The notes under the pieces were generated by a model. The model searched no databases. It was given only the letters and a program-made list of their open reading frames with translations, and had not been told where the DNA came from. A stretch of 64,000 bases of DNA from Arenibacter latericius DSM 15913 (GTDB lineage Bacteria > Bacteroidota > Bacteroidia > Flavobacteriales > Flavobacteriaceae), in contig NZ_AUKX01000011.1 in assembly GCF_000424985.1 (NCBI RefSeq), positions 1-64,000 on the forward strand, written 5' to 3'. This document shows, piece by piece, positions 1 to 8,542 of this stretch (within the stretch, counting starts at the first letter, position 1; the number at the start of each line of letters is the position of its first letter). The position numbers and the translations under genes were made by a program.

Positions 1-1
1 A

Positions 2-22
2 TAGAGGTCAGTATTTAAATAC
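2..22 (+). repeat. Left terminal inverted repeat of the IS
   Basis: Starts with TAGAGGTCAGTA, the exact reverse complement of the right end. The match continues with three mismatches to position 22. Confidence 0.85.
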
Positions 23-53
23 GTATCTTTATTTATAGTAAAGATATAATATT

Positions 54-947
54 ATGGATGTTTTCAAGGGTCAAAATCTTCTAGAGTTCTCTGATCGGTT
101 CAAAACCGATGATGATTGCAAGGAATACTTAGCTTCGATAAAGGCTAAAAGTGCTTATAAATGTACTCGTTGCAACCATACCGCCTGTCAAATCCGCAAG
201 GACTTCGGCAGACAGTGCAATATCTGTGGCCATATCGAATCCGCTACCGCCGATACACTTTTCCATAAGGTCAAGTTCGGTGTCAGAAAAGCGTTTTTCA
301 TCTGTTTCGAGATGGCAACCACCACCAAGAGCCTATCGGCAAGTTATATGTCGGTTCGCTACGGTGTTACGGAAAAGACCGCCAGGCTTTTTATGCACAA
401 GGTCAGGGAAGCAATGACCTCCAGCGGCAACGATCCCATGGACGGAGAAGTACACGTTGACGAGTTTGTCCTTGGCGGAAGGGACGAAGGCAAAACGGGA
501 AGGAGCTATGATGGCAAGAAAAAGAAGGCCGTGACAGCCGTACAGCTTACCCAGGATGGCAAGGTAAAGAGAATGTATGCAATGAAGATCGATGATTTCT
601 CCGCACGGTCCCTACAATACATCTTTGTGAACCACATCAGTCGGGAAGCGCAGGTAACAACCGATAAGTGGAGGGGCTACAGGCCCATAGCCAAAGCATA
701 TGACATCACCCAGATAGAAAGCAACAAGGGGCTGAACTTTAAAGCACTCCACACAATGATCCACCAAGTGAAATCTTGGATAAGGACAACCTATTCCTGG
801 GTGAGCGATGATAATCTGAACAGGTACTTCAATGAATTCTGTTTTCGGATCAACCGATCACAGAGCAAGGCAACCATATTCAACAACCTTATCACCAAGA
901 TGGTGCAGGGAGAGAAAATATATCAATCACAATTAATAAGTAACTAA
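54..947 (+). CDS. IS1595-family (ISXO2-like) DDE transposase
   Basis: Transposase of 297 aa that would move the surrounding IS. The N-terminus carries a zinc ribbon with CxxC pairs at Cys37/Cys40 and Cys55/Cys58. The C-terminal DDE-type domain shows Asp136 (in VHVDEF), Asp204 (TTDKWRGY) and Glu261 (NEFCFRINR), and the LHTMIHQVKSW segment typical of the family just before the last acidic residue. The ORF is intact and full length, with no frameshift, so the element may still be active. Codon usage is GC-richer (many GCC, ACC, AAG codons) than in neighbouring genes, consistent with transfer. Family assignment is from motifs; the exact subgroup is not determined. Confidence 0.9.
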   Translation: MDVFKGQNLLEFSDRFKTDDDCKEYLASIKAKSAYKCTRCNHTACQIRKDFGRQCNICGHIESATADTLFHKVKFGVRKAFFICFEMATTTKSLSASYMSVRYGVTEKTARLFMHKVREAMTSSGNDPMDGEVHVDEFVLGGRDEGKTGRSYDGKKKKAVTAVQLTQDGKVKRMYAMKIDDFSARSLQYIFVNHISREAQVTTDKWRGYRPIAKAYDITQIESNKGLNFKALHTMIHQVKSWIRTTYSWVSDDNLNRYFNEFCFRINRSQSKATIFNNLITKMVQGEKIYQSQLISN

Positions 948-960
948 CTACTGACCTCTA
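940..960 (-). repeat. Right terminal inverted repeat of the IS
   Basis: Ends with TACTGACCTCTA, the mirror of the left end. The transposase stop codon lies only about 10 bp inside it. Confidence 0.85.
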
Positions 961-1090
961 AAAGATTAATTTAGAATAATAGTATTTGCTAGCCAACAAA
1001 TTTCGACCGAGAACGTAGGGGGTACGCTGTTGGTGCTAATCAGGGTAATTTTGGTGAAACTTACTAGTAGTAAATAGTTCTTGACTCATT

Positions 1091-1999
1091 TTAACGAACT
1101 CCTTTAACGTTCATTTCTAGAGTGTAAACAGAATTCATCGCTGTGATAAATAATGTTTTTTGTTCTTTTCCTCCAAATGTAACATTGGCGGTCCAATTTT
1201 GATCTATAGGAATATGATGAATTTTCTCACCTTCTTTATTAAAAATAATTACTCCTTTTCCGGTAAGGTAAACGTTCCCCTTGTTATCTAGCGTCATTCC
1301 ATCTGATCCCAAATTGGTGAATAGGGTTTTATCGCTCAAACTCCCATCAGTATTTACCCTATAAGAATAGGTTTTGTTATCGCCAACATCCGCCACATAA
1401 AGTGTCTTACCATCGGCGCTTCCTATTATCCCGTTTGGTTGTTGTAAGTTATCAGCAACTACTGTTATATTCTTCTTGTTAGGAGATAAGTAATACACCT
1501 GTTGTTTTTCTAATTCCATTTCGGTTCTCGTCCAATAATCACGTTGATAATAAGGATCGGTAAAATAGATACCTCCCTTTTTATCTACCCAGAGATCATT
1601 GGGACCATTTAATTTTTTGCCTTTATAATCATCTATTAAAACGGTAACTTTTTTATTAGGATCTATTTGCCATAGCTGATTCTTATCATCGGCACAGGCT
1701 AGGAGATTCCCCTCGTTATCAAAATATAGGCCGTTAGACCTTCCCGACGGCTCCATAAATACGGAAACAGAATTGTCAGTGGCAGACCATTTTAAAATAC
1801 GGTCGTTTGGCTGATCGGTGAAATAGACATCTCCATTGGGAGCCATTGCAGGCCCTTCTGTAAAAGAATAGGTGTTAGCAACTACTTTTAGTTCCGCGCC
1901 ATCGGCAATTAGTGGGGTTTCTTGAGTTATACAGGAAAAGCTTATCAATAGGGAAAATCCTATAATGAAATTTAAAACTGAATAGGGTGTAGTGGTCAT
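1091..1999 (-). CDS. SMP-30/gluconolactonase/LRE family lipoprotein
   Basis: A 302-aa protein with a lipoprotein signal: hydrophobic stretch at residues 9-22 and a lipobox ending SFSC, with Cys23 as the likely lipidated residue. The rest is a six-bladed propeller of the SMP-30/gluconolactonase type. Repeated blade motifs include FTEGPAMAPNGDVYFTD, NGPNDLWVD and QPNGIIGSADGKTLYVAD, the last carrying the Asn/Asp metal-binding pattern. Members hydrolyse sugar lactones with a bound divalent cation, but the substrate here cannot be read from sequence. It stands alone, divergent from mazG and about 130 bp from the IS right end, so it is intact and not interrupted by it. Confidence 0.85.
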   Translation of the reverse strand: MTTTPYSVLNFIIGFSLLISFSCITQETPLIADGAELKVVANTYSFTEGPAMAPNGDVYFTDQPNDRILKWSATDNSVSVFMEPSGRSNGLYFDNEGNLLACADDKNQLWQIDPNKKVTVLIDDYKGKKLNGPNDLWVDKKGGIYFTDPYYQRDYWTRTEMELEKQQVYYLSPNKKNITVVADNLQQPNGIIGSADGKTLYVADVGDNKTYSYRVNTDGSLSDKTLFTNLGSDGMTLDNKGNVYLTGKGVIIFNKEGEKIHHIPIDQNWTANVTFGGKEQKTLFITAMNSVYTLEMNVKGVR

Positions 2000-2183
2000 A
2001 TTATGATTAATATTTAAGGAGTTTATAAGATGAATTTAGACTCAATTTTTAGTAGGATAATTTAATCCAATTGGTAAGGAAGAGAACTTAGTTACTAACC
2101 CATTACCTCTCGCTTTACGGTTATTTGACTAAAGTTAGCTAAAAAACTCGGGATTTGGGACGACACATGCCGTGGGGACTTTG

Positions 2184-2191
2184 TATTTTTG
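2184..2191 (+). promoter_or_regulatory. -7 promoter box TATTTTTG upstream of mazG
   Basis: Exact match to the Bacteroidota -7 consensus TAnnTTTG. It overlaps the TTG codon at 2189, which therefore cannot be the start. This points to the ATG at 2207 for mazG. No good TTG -33 box at 19 nt spacing is visible. Confidence 0.6.
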
Positions 2192-2206
2192 TGCAAAAGC
2201 TATTTT

Positions 2207-2980
2207 ATGAATTCCAGAGAAACCCAATTACAGGCCTTTGATCGATTGTTGACAATTATGGATGAGTTGCGAGAGCAATGCCCATGGGACAAAAAGCAGA
2301 CTATGCAAAGTCTACGACATCTAACTATTGAGGAAACCTACGAATTAGGAGATGCAATTTTAGAAAACGACTTAGAAGAGGTTAAGAAGGAGTTGGGAGA
2401 TGTGTTATTACATATTGTTTTTTATTCGAAAATTGGTAGTGAAACCAAGGATTTTGATATAGCTGATGTGGCTAATGAGATCTGTGATAAATTGATTAAT
2501 AGACATCCACATATATATGGAGATATAGAAGTTCAAGATGAAGAGGAGGTGAAGCGGAATTGGGAAAATATTAAGCTTAAAGAAGGGAAGAAAAGTGTCT
2601 TAGAAGGAGTTCCTAGAGGATTGCCCGCTTTAGTTAAAGCCAACCGTATTCAAGATAAAGTAGCTGGAGTTGGATTCGATTGGGAGAAGCCAGAACAAGT
2701 TTGGGAGAAGGTGAAAGAGGAGTTGAAAGAATTTGAGGAAGAAGTAAACAATAATGATCACGATGCAATGGAAGCCGAATTTGGAGATGTGCTATTCTCT
2801 ATGGTTAACTATGCCCGATTTTTAAAAATAAACCCCGAGAATGCCTTGGAACGAACTAATAAAAAATTTATAAAAAGGTTCCAGTACTTAGAAGAAAAGG
2901 CTAAAGAGCAAGGAAAAGCTTTAAAGGATATGACTTTGAATGAAATGGATGTGTTTTGGGAAGAAGCTAAATCAGTTTAA
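2207..2980 (+). CDS. mazG: MazG nucleoside triphosphate pyrophosphohydrolase
   Basis: About 257 aa with two tandem MazG all-alpha domains. The first has the EExxE...ExxD metal-binding pattern (IEETYELGD near residues 41-49, then KKELGD near 61-65). The second is around EAEFGDVLFSMVNYAR. MazG hydrolyses (d)NTPs to NMP and pyrophosphate and is linked to house-cleaning of aberrant nucleotides and to (p)ppGpp control. Length matches the typical two-domain enzyme. The frame opens earlier at a TTG (2189), but that codon lies in the promoter -7 box, so I chose the ATG at 2207 (MNSRETQ). Monocistronic. Confidence 0.93.
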   Translation: MNSRETQLQAFDRLLTIMDELREQCPWDKKQTMQSLRHLTIEETYELGDAILENDLEEVKKELGDVLLHIVFYSKIGSETKDFDIADVANEICDKLINRHPHIYGDIEVQDEEEVKRNWENIKLKEGKKSVLEGVPRGLPALVKANRIQDKVAGVGFDWEKPEQVWEKVKEELKEFEEEVNNNDHDAMEAEFGDVLFSMVNYARFLKINPENALERTNKKFIKRFQYLEEKAKEQGKALKDMTLNEMDVFWEEAKSV

Positions 2981-3184
2981 CCTATAAATTCAAATTTCTA
3001 ATTGTTTAGGTTAAGTCGTTATCAGCACGCTGCCTTAATGGTCTCCTGAGATTACATTGTAAGCCCGCCTATAAAATTATTTTGATTAATATATTCTGGT
3101 GTTACCCCTTCTACTGTAGATGGGAGTAGGTTGTAATAGAAATATATTTAGGTGTTTTCAATGCGCTATTGCGAAATTATACAC

Positions 3185-3214
3185 TTGAAAACCGAGGAGG
3201 ATGCTTTATCTTTG
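3185..3214 (+). promoter_or_regulatory. Promoter TTG-N19-TATCTTTG for the MATE gene
   Basis: TTG at 3185-3187 and TATCTTTG at 3207-3214 are separated by exactly 19 nt, the classic Bacteroidota sigma-A arrangement. The gene starts 19 nt further on. Confidence 0.75.
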
Positions 3215-3233
3215 CACCTTAAAAAAATAAATC

Positions 3234-4616
3234 TTGCTACAGAAATATACAAAGGAGTTTAAGTATAACCTGATGCTTTCCTTTCCAGTTATTTTGGGAA
3301 TGCTAGGGCATACTTTTGTTCAGTTTGCCGATAATATTATGGTGGGGCAATTGGGAACAGCAGAATTAGCTGCAGTCTCCTTGGGGAATAGCTTTGTTTT
3401 TATAGCTATGTCACTAGGAATTGGATTCTCTACTGCTATTACCCCTTTAGTAGCGGAAGCCGATGGGGCTAACAATACAGCAGATGGAAAAAGCGCATTA
3501 AAACATGGATTGGTCCTCTGTACCATTATGGGACTTGGTTTATTTGGGGTAATTCTACTAGCTAAACCACTAATGTTTATGATGAAGCAGCCAGTGGAAG
3601 TAGTAGAATTGGCAATGCCTTATTTGGATTTAGTTGCCTTTTCTCTTGTGCCTATGATAATTTTCCAAGCGCTTAAACAATTTTCTGAAGGTCTGTCACA
3701 AACAACCTATCCCATGTATGCCACGGTAATTGCAAACGTGGTTAATATTGTACTGAACTACTTGCTTATTTTTGGAAGTTTTGGTTTTCCAAAAATGGGG
3801 ATTGTAGGTGCTGCAATAGGAACCTTAATTTCCCGAGTGGTCATGGTTGTATTTTTGTGGATGCTTATAAAACGAAAAGAGAAGTTTAAAGAGTACGTAA
3901 CCGGTATTAATTTTAAGGTGATAGAGAAAAAGGTGATGAAAAAAATCATTTCTCTTGGTTTTCCTTCTGCCCTACAAATGTTTTTTGAGGTGGCTATTTT
4001 TACTGCAGCTGTTTGGATTAGTGGTGTTCTTGGTAAAAATGCACAAGCAGCTAATCAGATTGCACTAAACTTAAGTAGTATGACCTTTATGGTGGGAATG
4101 GGGCTTGGTGTTGCTGCTATGGTAAGGGTAGGGAACCAAAAAGGGTTGGGCACCTTTAAAGAACTTAGACGAATTGCCCAATCCGTTTTTTTGCTCACCT
4201 TTTTATTGGAGGTGGTATTTGCTATTTCTTTTATTCTTCTAAAAGACTGGTTGCCTACTATTTATTTGGACGTTGGTGATACAGCTAATTTACAGGATAA
4301 TACGGAAGTAATAAAGTTGGCAGCACAACTCCTTCTTGTTGCAGCATTTTTTCAGATATCAGACGGAGTGCAAGTAGTTGTTTTAGGAGCTTTGCGAGGT
4401 TTACAAGATGTTAAGGTGCCTACTATCATTACTTTTATAGCATATTGGCTAATTGGTTTTCCAACTAGCCTTTATTTAGGGGTTTATACCTCTCTAGGTA
4501 GTATGGGAATATGGATTGGATTATTGGTGGGACTCACCGCATCTGCTATAATGTTGTATATTCGATTTAATCATTTGACCAAAAAATTAATAGAGACCAA
4601 GGAAGCTTTGGTCTAA
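3234..4616 (+). CDS. MATE family efflux transporter (NorM-like)
   Basis: A 460-aa inner-membrane protein with about 12 hydrophobic helices in two MatE halves, starting from FPVILGMLGHTFVQFADNIMVGQLG, a typical N-terminal helix 1. Family members export cationic drugs or metabolites using Na+ or H+ gradients; the substrate here is unknown. The start is a TTG (3234), preceded by an in-frame stop at 3228. The first ATG lies inside the first membrane helix region, so TTG is preferred. It has its own well-formed promoter and is separated by about 70 bp from the small gene that follows. Confidence 0.9.
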   Translation: MLQKYTKEFKYNLMLSFPVILGMLGHTFVQFADNIMVGQLGTAELAAVSLGNSFVFIAMSLGIGFSTAITPLVAEADGANNTADGKSALKHGLVLCTIMGLGLFGVILLAKPLMFMMKQPVEVVELAMPYLDLVAFSLVPMIIFQALKQFSEGLSQTTYPMYATVIANVVNIVLNYLLIFGSFGFPKMGIVGAAIGTLISRVVMVVFLWMLIKRKEKFKEYVTGINFKVIEKKVMKKIISLGFPSALQMFFEVAIFTAAVWISGVLGKNAQAANQIALNLSSMTFMVGMGLGVAAMVRVGNQKGLGTFKELRRIAQSVFLLTFLLEVVFAISFILLKDWLPTIYLDVGDTANLQDNTEVIKLAAQLLLVAAFFQISDGVQVVVLGALRGLQDVKVPTIITFIAYWLIGFPTSLYLGVYTSLGSMGIWIGLLVGLTASAIMLYIRFNHLTKKLIETKEALV

Positions 4617-4693
4617 AGAAACATATAAAAAACATTGGTGTATTCTTTCCTTAATGAGGAGAGGTTGCATGTAATTTAAAAATAAAAATGCTT

Positions 4694-4921
4694 ATGGAAT
4701 TCCCTAAATTTTTACTAGGTGATAATACTGATTATCCTACTGCTATTTTTGTAGTTCATACTGAATACCCAAGATTTATCATCAACTTAGAAAATGATGA
4801 GGTAGAATGGTTAGAGGACTTCACCAAAGAAGATGAAAAGGAACTAGAAGAAGAATCTGTGAACTTAATTGAAGCTGCAACAGCCTTTTACGATAGGGAA
4901 GTTTCTAGATACGAAGAATAG
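4694..4921 (+). CDS. Conserved small acidic protein, function unknown
   Basis: About 75 aa (start at the second ATG, MEFPKFLLGDN; an ATG two codons earlier at 4688 is also possible). The protein is acidic, with a run of Glu/Asp in the middle (DEVEWLEDFTKEDEKELEE) and no membrane segment or signal. I recognise the N-terminal pattern FPKFLLGDNTDYP as recurring in Flavobacteria but know no function. It ends 5 nt before the PAP2 gene and is probably cotranscribed with it. Confidence 0.75.
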   Translation: MEFPKFLLGDNTDYPTAIFVVHTEYPRFIINLENDEVEWLEDFTKEDEKELEEESVNLIEAATAFYDREVSRYEE

Positions 4922-4926
4922 AAAAG

Positions 4927-5496
4927 ATGTTGGAAGAACTAGTGAAGTATGACAAAGAGTTGTTTCTCTTCCTCAATCATTTGGGAAACGCTCAATGGGA
5001 TGGTTTTTGGCTATTTATAACAAGTAAGTGGAGCGCTATACCCCTTTATATGTTTTTAGCTTATGTTACTTATAAGACCTTTGGTGTAAAACAATTACTC
5101 CTAGTTTTGGTCAGTATTGCAGTCCTTATATTGGCCACCGACCAGTTAGCTAACTTCTTTAAATACGGAGTAGGTCGTTTACGACCTTGTTACGATTTGG
5201 AAATAGGGGATGCAGTACGTTTGGTAAAGGCTTCTTGCGGTGGGCAATTTGGATATTTTTCCGCCCATGCTGGGAATTCTTTTGCGGTAGCTACTTTCTT
5301 TACCCTTTTGCTAGGATCCAAATACAGAGCTCTAGGGATATTTTTGGTGGTTTGGGCCATGGTAGTCGCCTATAGTAGAATCTATATTGGAGTACATTTT
5401 CCTTTGGATATCCTTACGGGAGCAACTATCGGGTTAGGAATGGCTAGCCTCTTCTATTACTTATTTGAAAGAATTAGGGTAAGGTATAAGCTCTAA
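4927..5496 (+). CDS. PAP2 superfamily membrane phosphatase
   Basis: A 189-aa polytopic protein with the three PAP2 signatures: KxxxxxxRP (Lys79 to Arg86-Pro87), SAHAGNS with His114 in place of the usual PSGH, and SRxxxxxHxxxD (Ser150-Arg151, His157, Asp161). Such enzymes remove phosphate from lipid substrates such as undecaprenyl diphosphate, phosphatidate, or lipid A phosphates on the periplasmic side. The substrate is not decided here. The start is 5 nt after the stop of the small acidic gene, indicating an operon. Convergent with the 5597-9256 operon. Confidence 0.88.
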   Translation: MLEELVKYDKELFLFLNHLGNAQWDGFWLFITSKWSAIPLYMFLAYVTYKTFGVKQLLLVLVSIAVLILATDQLANFFKYGVGRLRPCYDLEIGDAVRLVKASCGGQFGYFSAHAGNSFAVATFFTLLLGSKYRALGIFLVVWAMVVAYSRIYIGVHFPLDILTGATIGLGMASLFYYLFERIRVRYKL

Positions 5497-5596
5497 TATA
5501 AAAATTTCCTTACTGTTTTAGTTAAGCAACATCGATTCTAAAACCATGCGGTTAAGAGTTATAAGAATTCCAGTACCTATTTTTTTATACTTGGTT

Positions 5597-6286
5597 CTAT
5601 TCGTCGCTTTCCTTCTTTTTCTTTTTAAAGATCCACTGATTTAGGGGGCCTAGAAATATTAAGAAAAATATTAGTCCAAAGGCAAACTCGTACACTTCCC
5701 AAGTCCTATCTGCCGGATTAAGGGCTACAAAAACGGTAGCCAATAAAAAGGCGATGGTATGGTGCCATTTCACTATAGGTACAGCAAAGTTATCGGCTAA
5801 ATTTTTAAACCAAGTTTGTTTACGATATAGGATAGGGGATACAATAAGGTAAAGAAACATTACCACAAATAACAATTGGCTAAAAATAAGCTTGTTAATT
5901 TTCTTTTCTCCCACTACTAGGTTGTGTAAGTTGGTTTCGCCCTGGGCGTTATTTTGTAGGAAAAACTCACTAGATTCTACCTCGAAAATGCGTTGTCCCC
6001 AAGAAATTTCTTCTCCAGCTCCAAAAAGGAAGAGAACTACAAAAGCAAAGGTGCCTATTCTCCAAAGTGATTTTTTATAATTCCATAACGAAATTAGGTG
6101 ATACAAAGACAGCATAGATATTCCGAAAAGCATTATAGCAGTAGCCCACTCTACGGTTCCATCTTCTTGGGCAAACTTAGTGTTGAAATACGTTTCATCT
6201 GTTATGCCTAAATAAAGTCCGAATAAAATAATTAGGAGTAAAATAGTGTAAGCTATTTTTTCAAATTTTGTCAAAAGATTCATCAT
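5597..6286 (-). CDS. Polytopic membrane protein with a GAGEEISWGQ motif, function unknown
   Basis: A 229-aa protein with about six hydrophobic segments and a Lys-rich C-terminus. Between helices 3 and 4 it carries a striking polar block, GAGEEISWGQRIFEVE followed by NAQGETNLHNL (roughly residues 90-125). I recognise this block as conserved in membrane proteins of unknown function. Paired glutamates, Gln/Arg and a His next to a membrane look like a catalytic or ligand-binding site; that is inference. Last gene of the four-gene minus-strand operon; its start overlaps the ArnT-like stop by 4 nt, implying translational coupling and a role in the same pathway. Confidence 0.8.
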   Translation of the reverse strand: MMNLLTKFEKIAYTILLLIILFGLYLGITDETYFNTKFAQEDGTVEWATAIMLFGISMLSLYHLISLWNYKKSLWRIGTFAFVVLFLFGAGEEISWGQRIFEVESSEFFLQNNAQGETNLHNLVVGEKKINKLIFSQLLFVVMFLYLIVSPILYRKQTWFKNLADNFAVPIVKWHHTIAFLLATVFVALNPADRTWEVYEFAFGLIFFLIFLGPLNQWIFKKKKKESDE

Positions 6287-7932
6287 TGTTTTTTTACTAT
6301 ATATAAATTGTTTACCAATCTGTCTTTATGTCCCTTGCTATCTGGATCTGCATACGAATTTAAATCGAATTTCCTCTTTAACTCATAAACATATCCAGTA
6401 CCAAAGATACGTTTAAATTCAATTTCATCTACTTGAGCAACAAGTACGCCAAAGGTCTCTTCCTCAGGGATTATAATATTATTTTCTGCTTTTAGGTCTG
6501 GTAGACTGCTTCCAAAATCCCATATCATTTCCGGAGATACCTCTCCAAAGCTATATATTGTAATCCCCTTATCCAACATGTTAGTCTTTAAGTTTGCTAT
6601 GGGATAATACGCTGTGTTTTTTTTGACTCCTCCGGCTAAAGGCATGGCCAATAGCTTTATGGAGGCAATTAACCCGATAGACAATAGGAAGCAATGAAAA
6701 ACTTTCCGTTTTCCAAGAAAAATAAAAGTAAAGATACCTATAGCCATAAGAACTATGGAAGAGATAATATAGTAAACCCAATATCCATCTATGCTATTTA
6801 ATACAAAATAGATAGCTATGGGGAATGCTATACCAATTACCCCCACAATCCCAAAATGTAGGTTGATAGGGAACCTTTCTTTGGCGCTTAATTTTGTTTT
6901 AAAATGAGTGAAAATGTACGAAAAGTAGATCCCTATATTAAGTGCTAATGGAATTAAAACGGGAACGAGGTAGCGCGACTTTTTTTCCGGAATGATGGAA
7001 AGTAACACTACAGCGATAATAGTCCATAAAAAGGTGAGTTTATAAACCTGTTTGTATTTAACACGTTTTATTAGGTAGGGGTAAAATAGACTTACCAAAG
7101 CAGGGATAGTCCACAATCCGCTTTGTACAAAAAAGCTCCAATAATAATAGAAGGGCCTTACGTTATAGCTATGCCAGTTGGAGGTCTCTTTTTTTGTGAT
7201 GGCTAGGAAAGCATCTGGGTCTGCAAACCGTACATAGACAAACCACCATAAGCCTACACCAAGAGCTATTACAATTATTAAGAGCGTTGGAAGAACCTTT
7301 TTACCTTGCCTAAAGCCTTTGTACTTATATACTATGCCGTATGCTAAAAGGAATGGTAACAGGAGCCCGTAGAAGGAAATAGGACCTTTACTCATTATAG
7401 ATAGCCCTATAAAGATACCTGCAAGTATACTATTTCTCCATTGATTGTGCAGTCCATTGAAAAATGGATAAAGAAAATAAATTCCCATTAACATAAAACC
7501 ATGGGTATAGATATCCCAAGGAGCCTCCACGGTGATTCCAATGATATAAAAAGAGGTTAAGAGTACCAAAGCACTTACTAGTGCGTCTAATTTATTGTTC
7601 AGTAGTTTAAGGGATAACTTATAAGCGGTGTAGCCCAATAGAATGGCCATTAACATAGTGGGGAAACGAAGCGCTACAACGTTATTTATTCCAAATATCC
7701 ATCCGAAAATAGCGGTAATCCAACTGGGTAACGGAGGTTTTTCATATCTTGGAAGTTCATTCATAGTCGTTAACAACCAATTCCCATCAATAACCATTTC
7801 CCTCGCAGTAATAAAATTTCTGGCCTCCATAATACTTACAGGGATAACCCCTAAATGAAAAAGGAAAATTGCAGATCCAGTTAAGAGAAGGACTAAAACG
7901 GGATTATTTTTTATCCAATTCATTGTTTTCAT
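6283..7932 (-). CDS. ArnT/PMT-like glycosyltransferase (GT83 type)
   Basis: A 549-aa integral membrane glycosyltransferase with about 12 N-terminal hydrophobic helices and a C-terminal periplasmic part (roughly residues 440-549). The first periplasmic loop has SIMEARNFITAREM with the acidic residue used by GT-C enzymes, followed by RYEKPPLPSW, the typical ArnT/PMT signature. ArnT transfers aminoarabinose from undecaprenyl phosphate to lipid A; here the transferred sugar and acceptor are unknown. The start overlaps the preceding LAB_N gene by 29 nt (an internal ATG at 7923 would overlap by 20). Neighbours GT2 and LAB_N fit a lipid-linked sugar pathway. Confidence 0.88.
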   Translation of the reverse strand: MKTMNWIKNNPVLVLLLTGSAIFLFHLGVIPVSIMEARNFITAREMVIDGNWLLTTMNELPRYEKPPLPSWITAIFGWIFGINNVVALRFPTMLMAILLGYTAYKLSLKLLNNKLDALVSALVLLTSFYIIGITVEAPWDIYTHGFMLMGIYFLYPFFNGLHNQWRNSILAGIFIGLSIMSKGPISFYGLLLPFLLAYGIVYKYKGFRQGKKVLPTLLIIVIALGVGLWWFVYVRFADPDAFLAITKKETSNWHSYNVRPFYYYWSFFVQSGLWTIPALVSLFYPYLIKRVKYKQVYKLTFLWTIIAVVLLSIIPEKKSRYLVPVLIPLALNIGIYFSYIFTHFKTKLSAKERFPINLHFGIVGVIGIAFPIAIYFVLNSIDGYWVYYIISSIVLMAIGIFTFIFLGKRKVFHCFLLSIGLIASIKLLAMPLAGGVKKNTAYYPIANLKTNMLDKGITIYSFGEVSPEMIWDFGSSLPDLKAENNIIIPEEETFGVLVAQVDEIEFKRIFGTGYVYELKRKFDLNSYADPDSKGHKDRLVNNLYIVKKQ

Positions 7933-8542
7933 TTTTTAGGATAAATAAATTTCTTAAATATACGACTAGTCCCAAGCTATGTCCTACAAATAGAACAGGG
8001 TCTCTTCTAAATATCGCATAGGTTAAGATTAGGGAAGCCCCTATTAGACTAAGTAGCCAAAATCCAAATGGAAGACTAGACGCCTTCTTTTTTTCGGAGT
8101 ATAACCATTGATATACAAATCTAAAGGTGAAAATTAGTTGAGCTATACTTCCTAATAACAATAGCCATAGTGGAATATTCTCATTTTTAAAGAGACTATC
8201 TATATCGTAGGCGTTATTGTTATACCCATAAACAGTAATAATTACTGGAAAAACATATAGAAAAATTCTGAGAAATTTGGGTAGTTTATACCATTCACCC
8301 TGCATTTGAATGTTTCTTATATAAATAAAATAAGTAATTGCTTGGCCCAACATTATGGCAAAATCATCACGTAGCCATCCGTAAACGAATAGTAAAAAAG
8401 AGGCTAGGAGGCTAAGTTGCCAAAAAAGCCTTGGCGTAATTACCTTTTTATTTTTTTCAGAAATTATCCATTGGACCAGCATCCTGCTGGAAAAAAGAAT
8501 TTGGGCTAAAAAACCTATCGCATAAACTATCCAATCTGTCAT
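7904..8542 (-). CDS. Duplicated LAB_N-domain membrane protein (lipid A biosynthesis-like)
   Basis: A 212-aa membrane protein built of two copies of the LAB_N domain (named for the N-terminus of some lipid-A-disaccharide synthases). Copy 1 is about residues 1-85 (IGFLAQILFSSRMLVQWI, then SLLASFLLFVYG). Copy 2 is about 120-205 (LGSIAQLIFTFRFVYQWLYSEK, then LSLIGASLILTYAI). The repeated Q-x6-R-x3-QW pattern is clear. There is no glycosyltransferase domain attached. In other bacteria such stand-alone proteins accompany GT2 plus ArnT genes, and a lipid-linked sugar transport or flipping role has been suggested; that is inference. Abuts the GT2 gene with no gap. Confidence 0.85.
   Translation of the reverse strand: MTDWIVYAIGFLAQILFSSRMLVQWIISEKNKKVITPRLFWQLSLLASFLLFVYGWLRDDFAIMLGQAITYFIYIRNIQMQGEWYKLPKFLRIFLYVFPVIITVYGYNNNAYDIDSLFKNENIPLWLLLLGSIAQLIFTFRFVYQWLYSEKKKASSLPFGFWLLSLIGASLILTYAIFRRDPVLFVGHSLGLVVYLRNLFILKNENNELDKK

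Larger units (their letters stand above)
2..960 (+). mobile_element. IS1595-family insertion sequence, apparently complete
   Basis: A single transposase gene lies between near-perfect terminal inverted repeats at 2-22 and 940-960 (18 of 21 positions match, the outermost 12 perfectly). The element is about 959 bp, a usual size for compact IS1595 members. Its base composition is clearly richer in G and C than the AT-rich genes on its right, which suggests recent arrival from elsewhere. This family usually makes an 8-bp target duplication. Here the left flank is outside the window, so the duplication cannot be tested. The first eight bases right of the element are AAAGATTA (961-968). Confidence 0.85.

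Noticed and set aside
961-1090. Possible gene remnant right of the IS (short frame reading like VGANQGNFGETY)
   Set aside because: Too short and broken by stops in every frame. No way to tell it from chance without a homologue search.
2976-3014. Inverted repeat overlapping the mazG stop codon (TTAACCTA with TAGGTTAA)
   Set aside because: Only 8 bp with a 22-nt loop, weak AT pairs and no T-run, so not supported as a terminator.
1-5496. Attachment or integration site tied to the IS
   Set aside because: Only one insertion sequence with its own inverted repeats; no integrase, tRNA or direct repeats to support an island.
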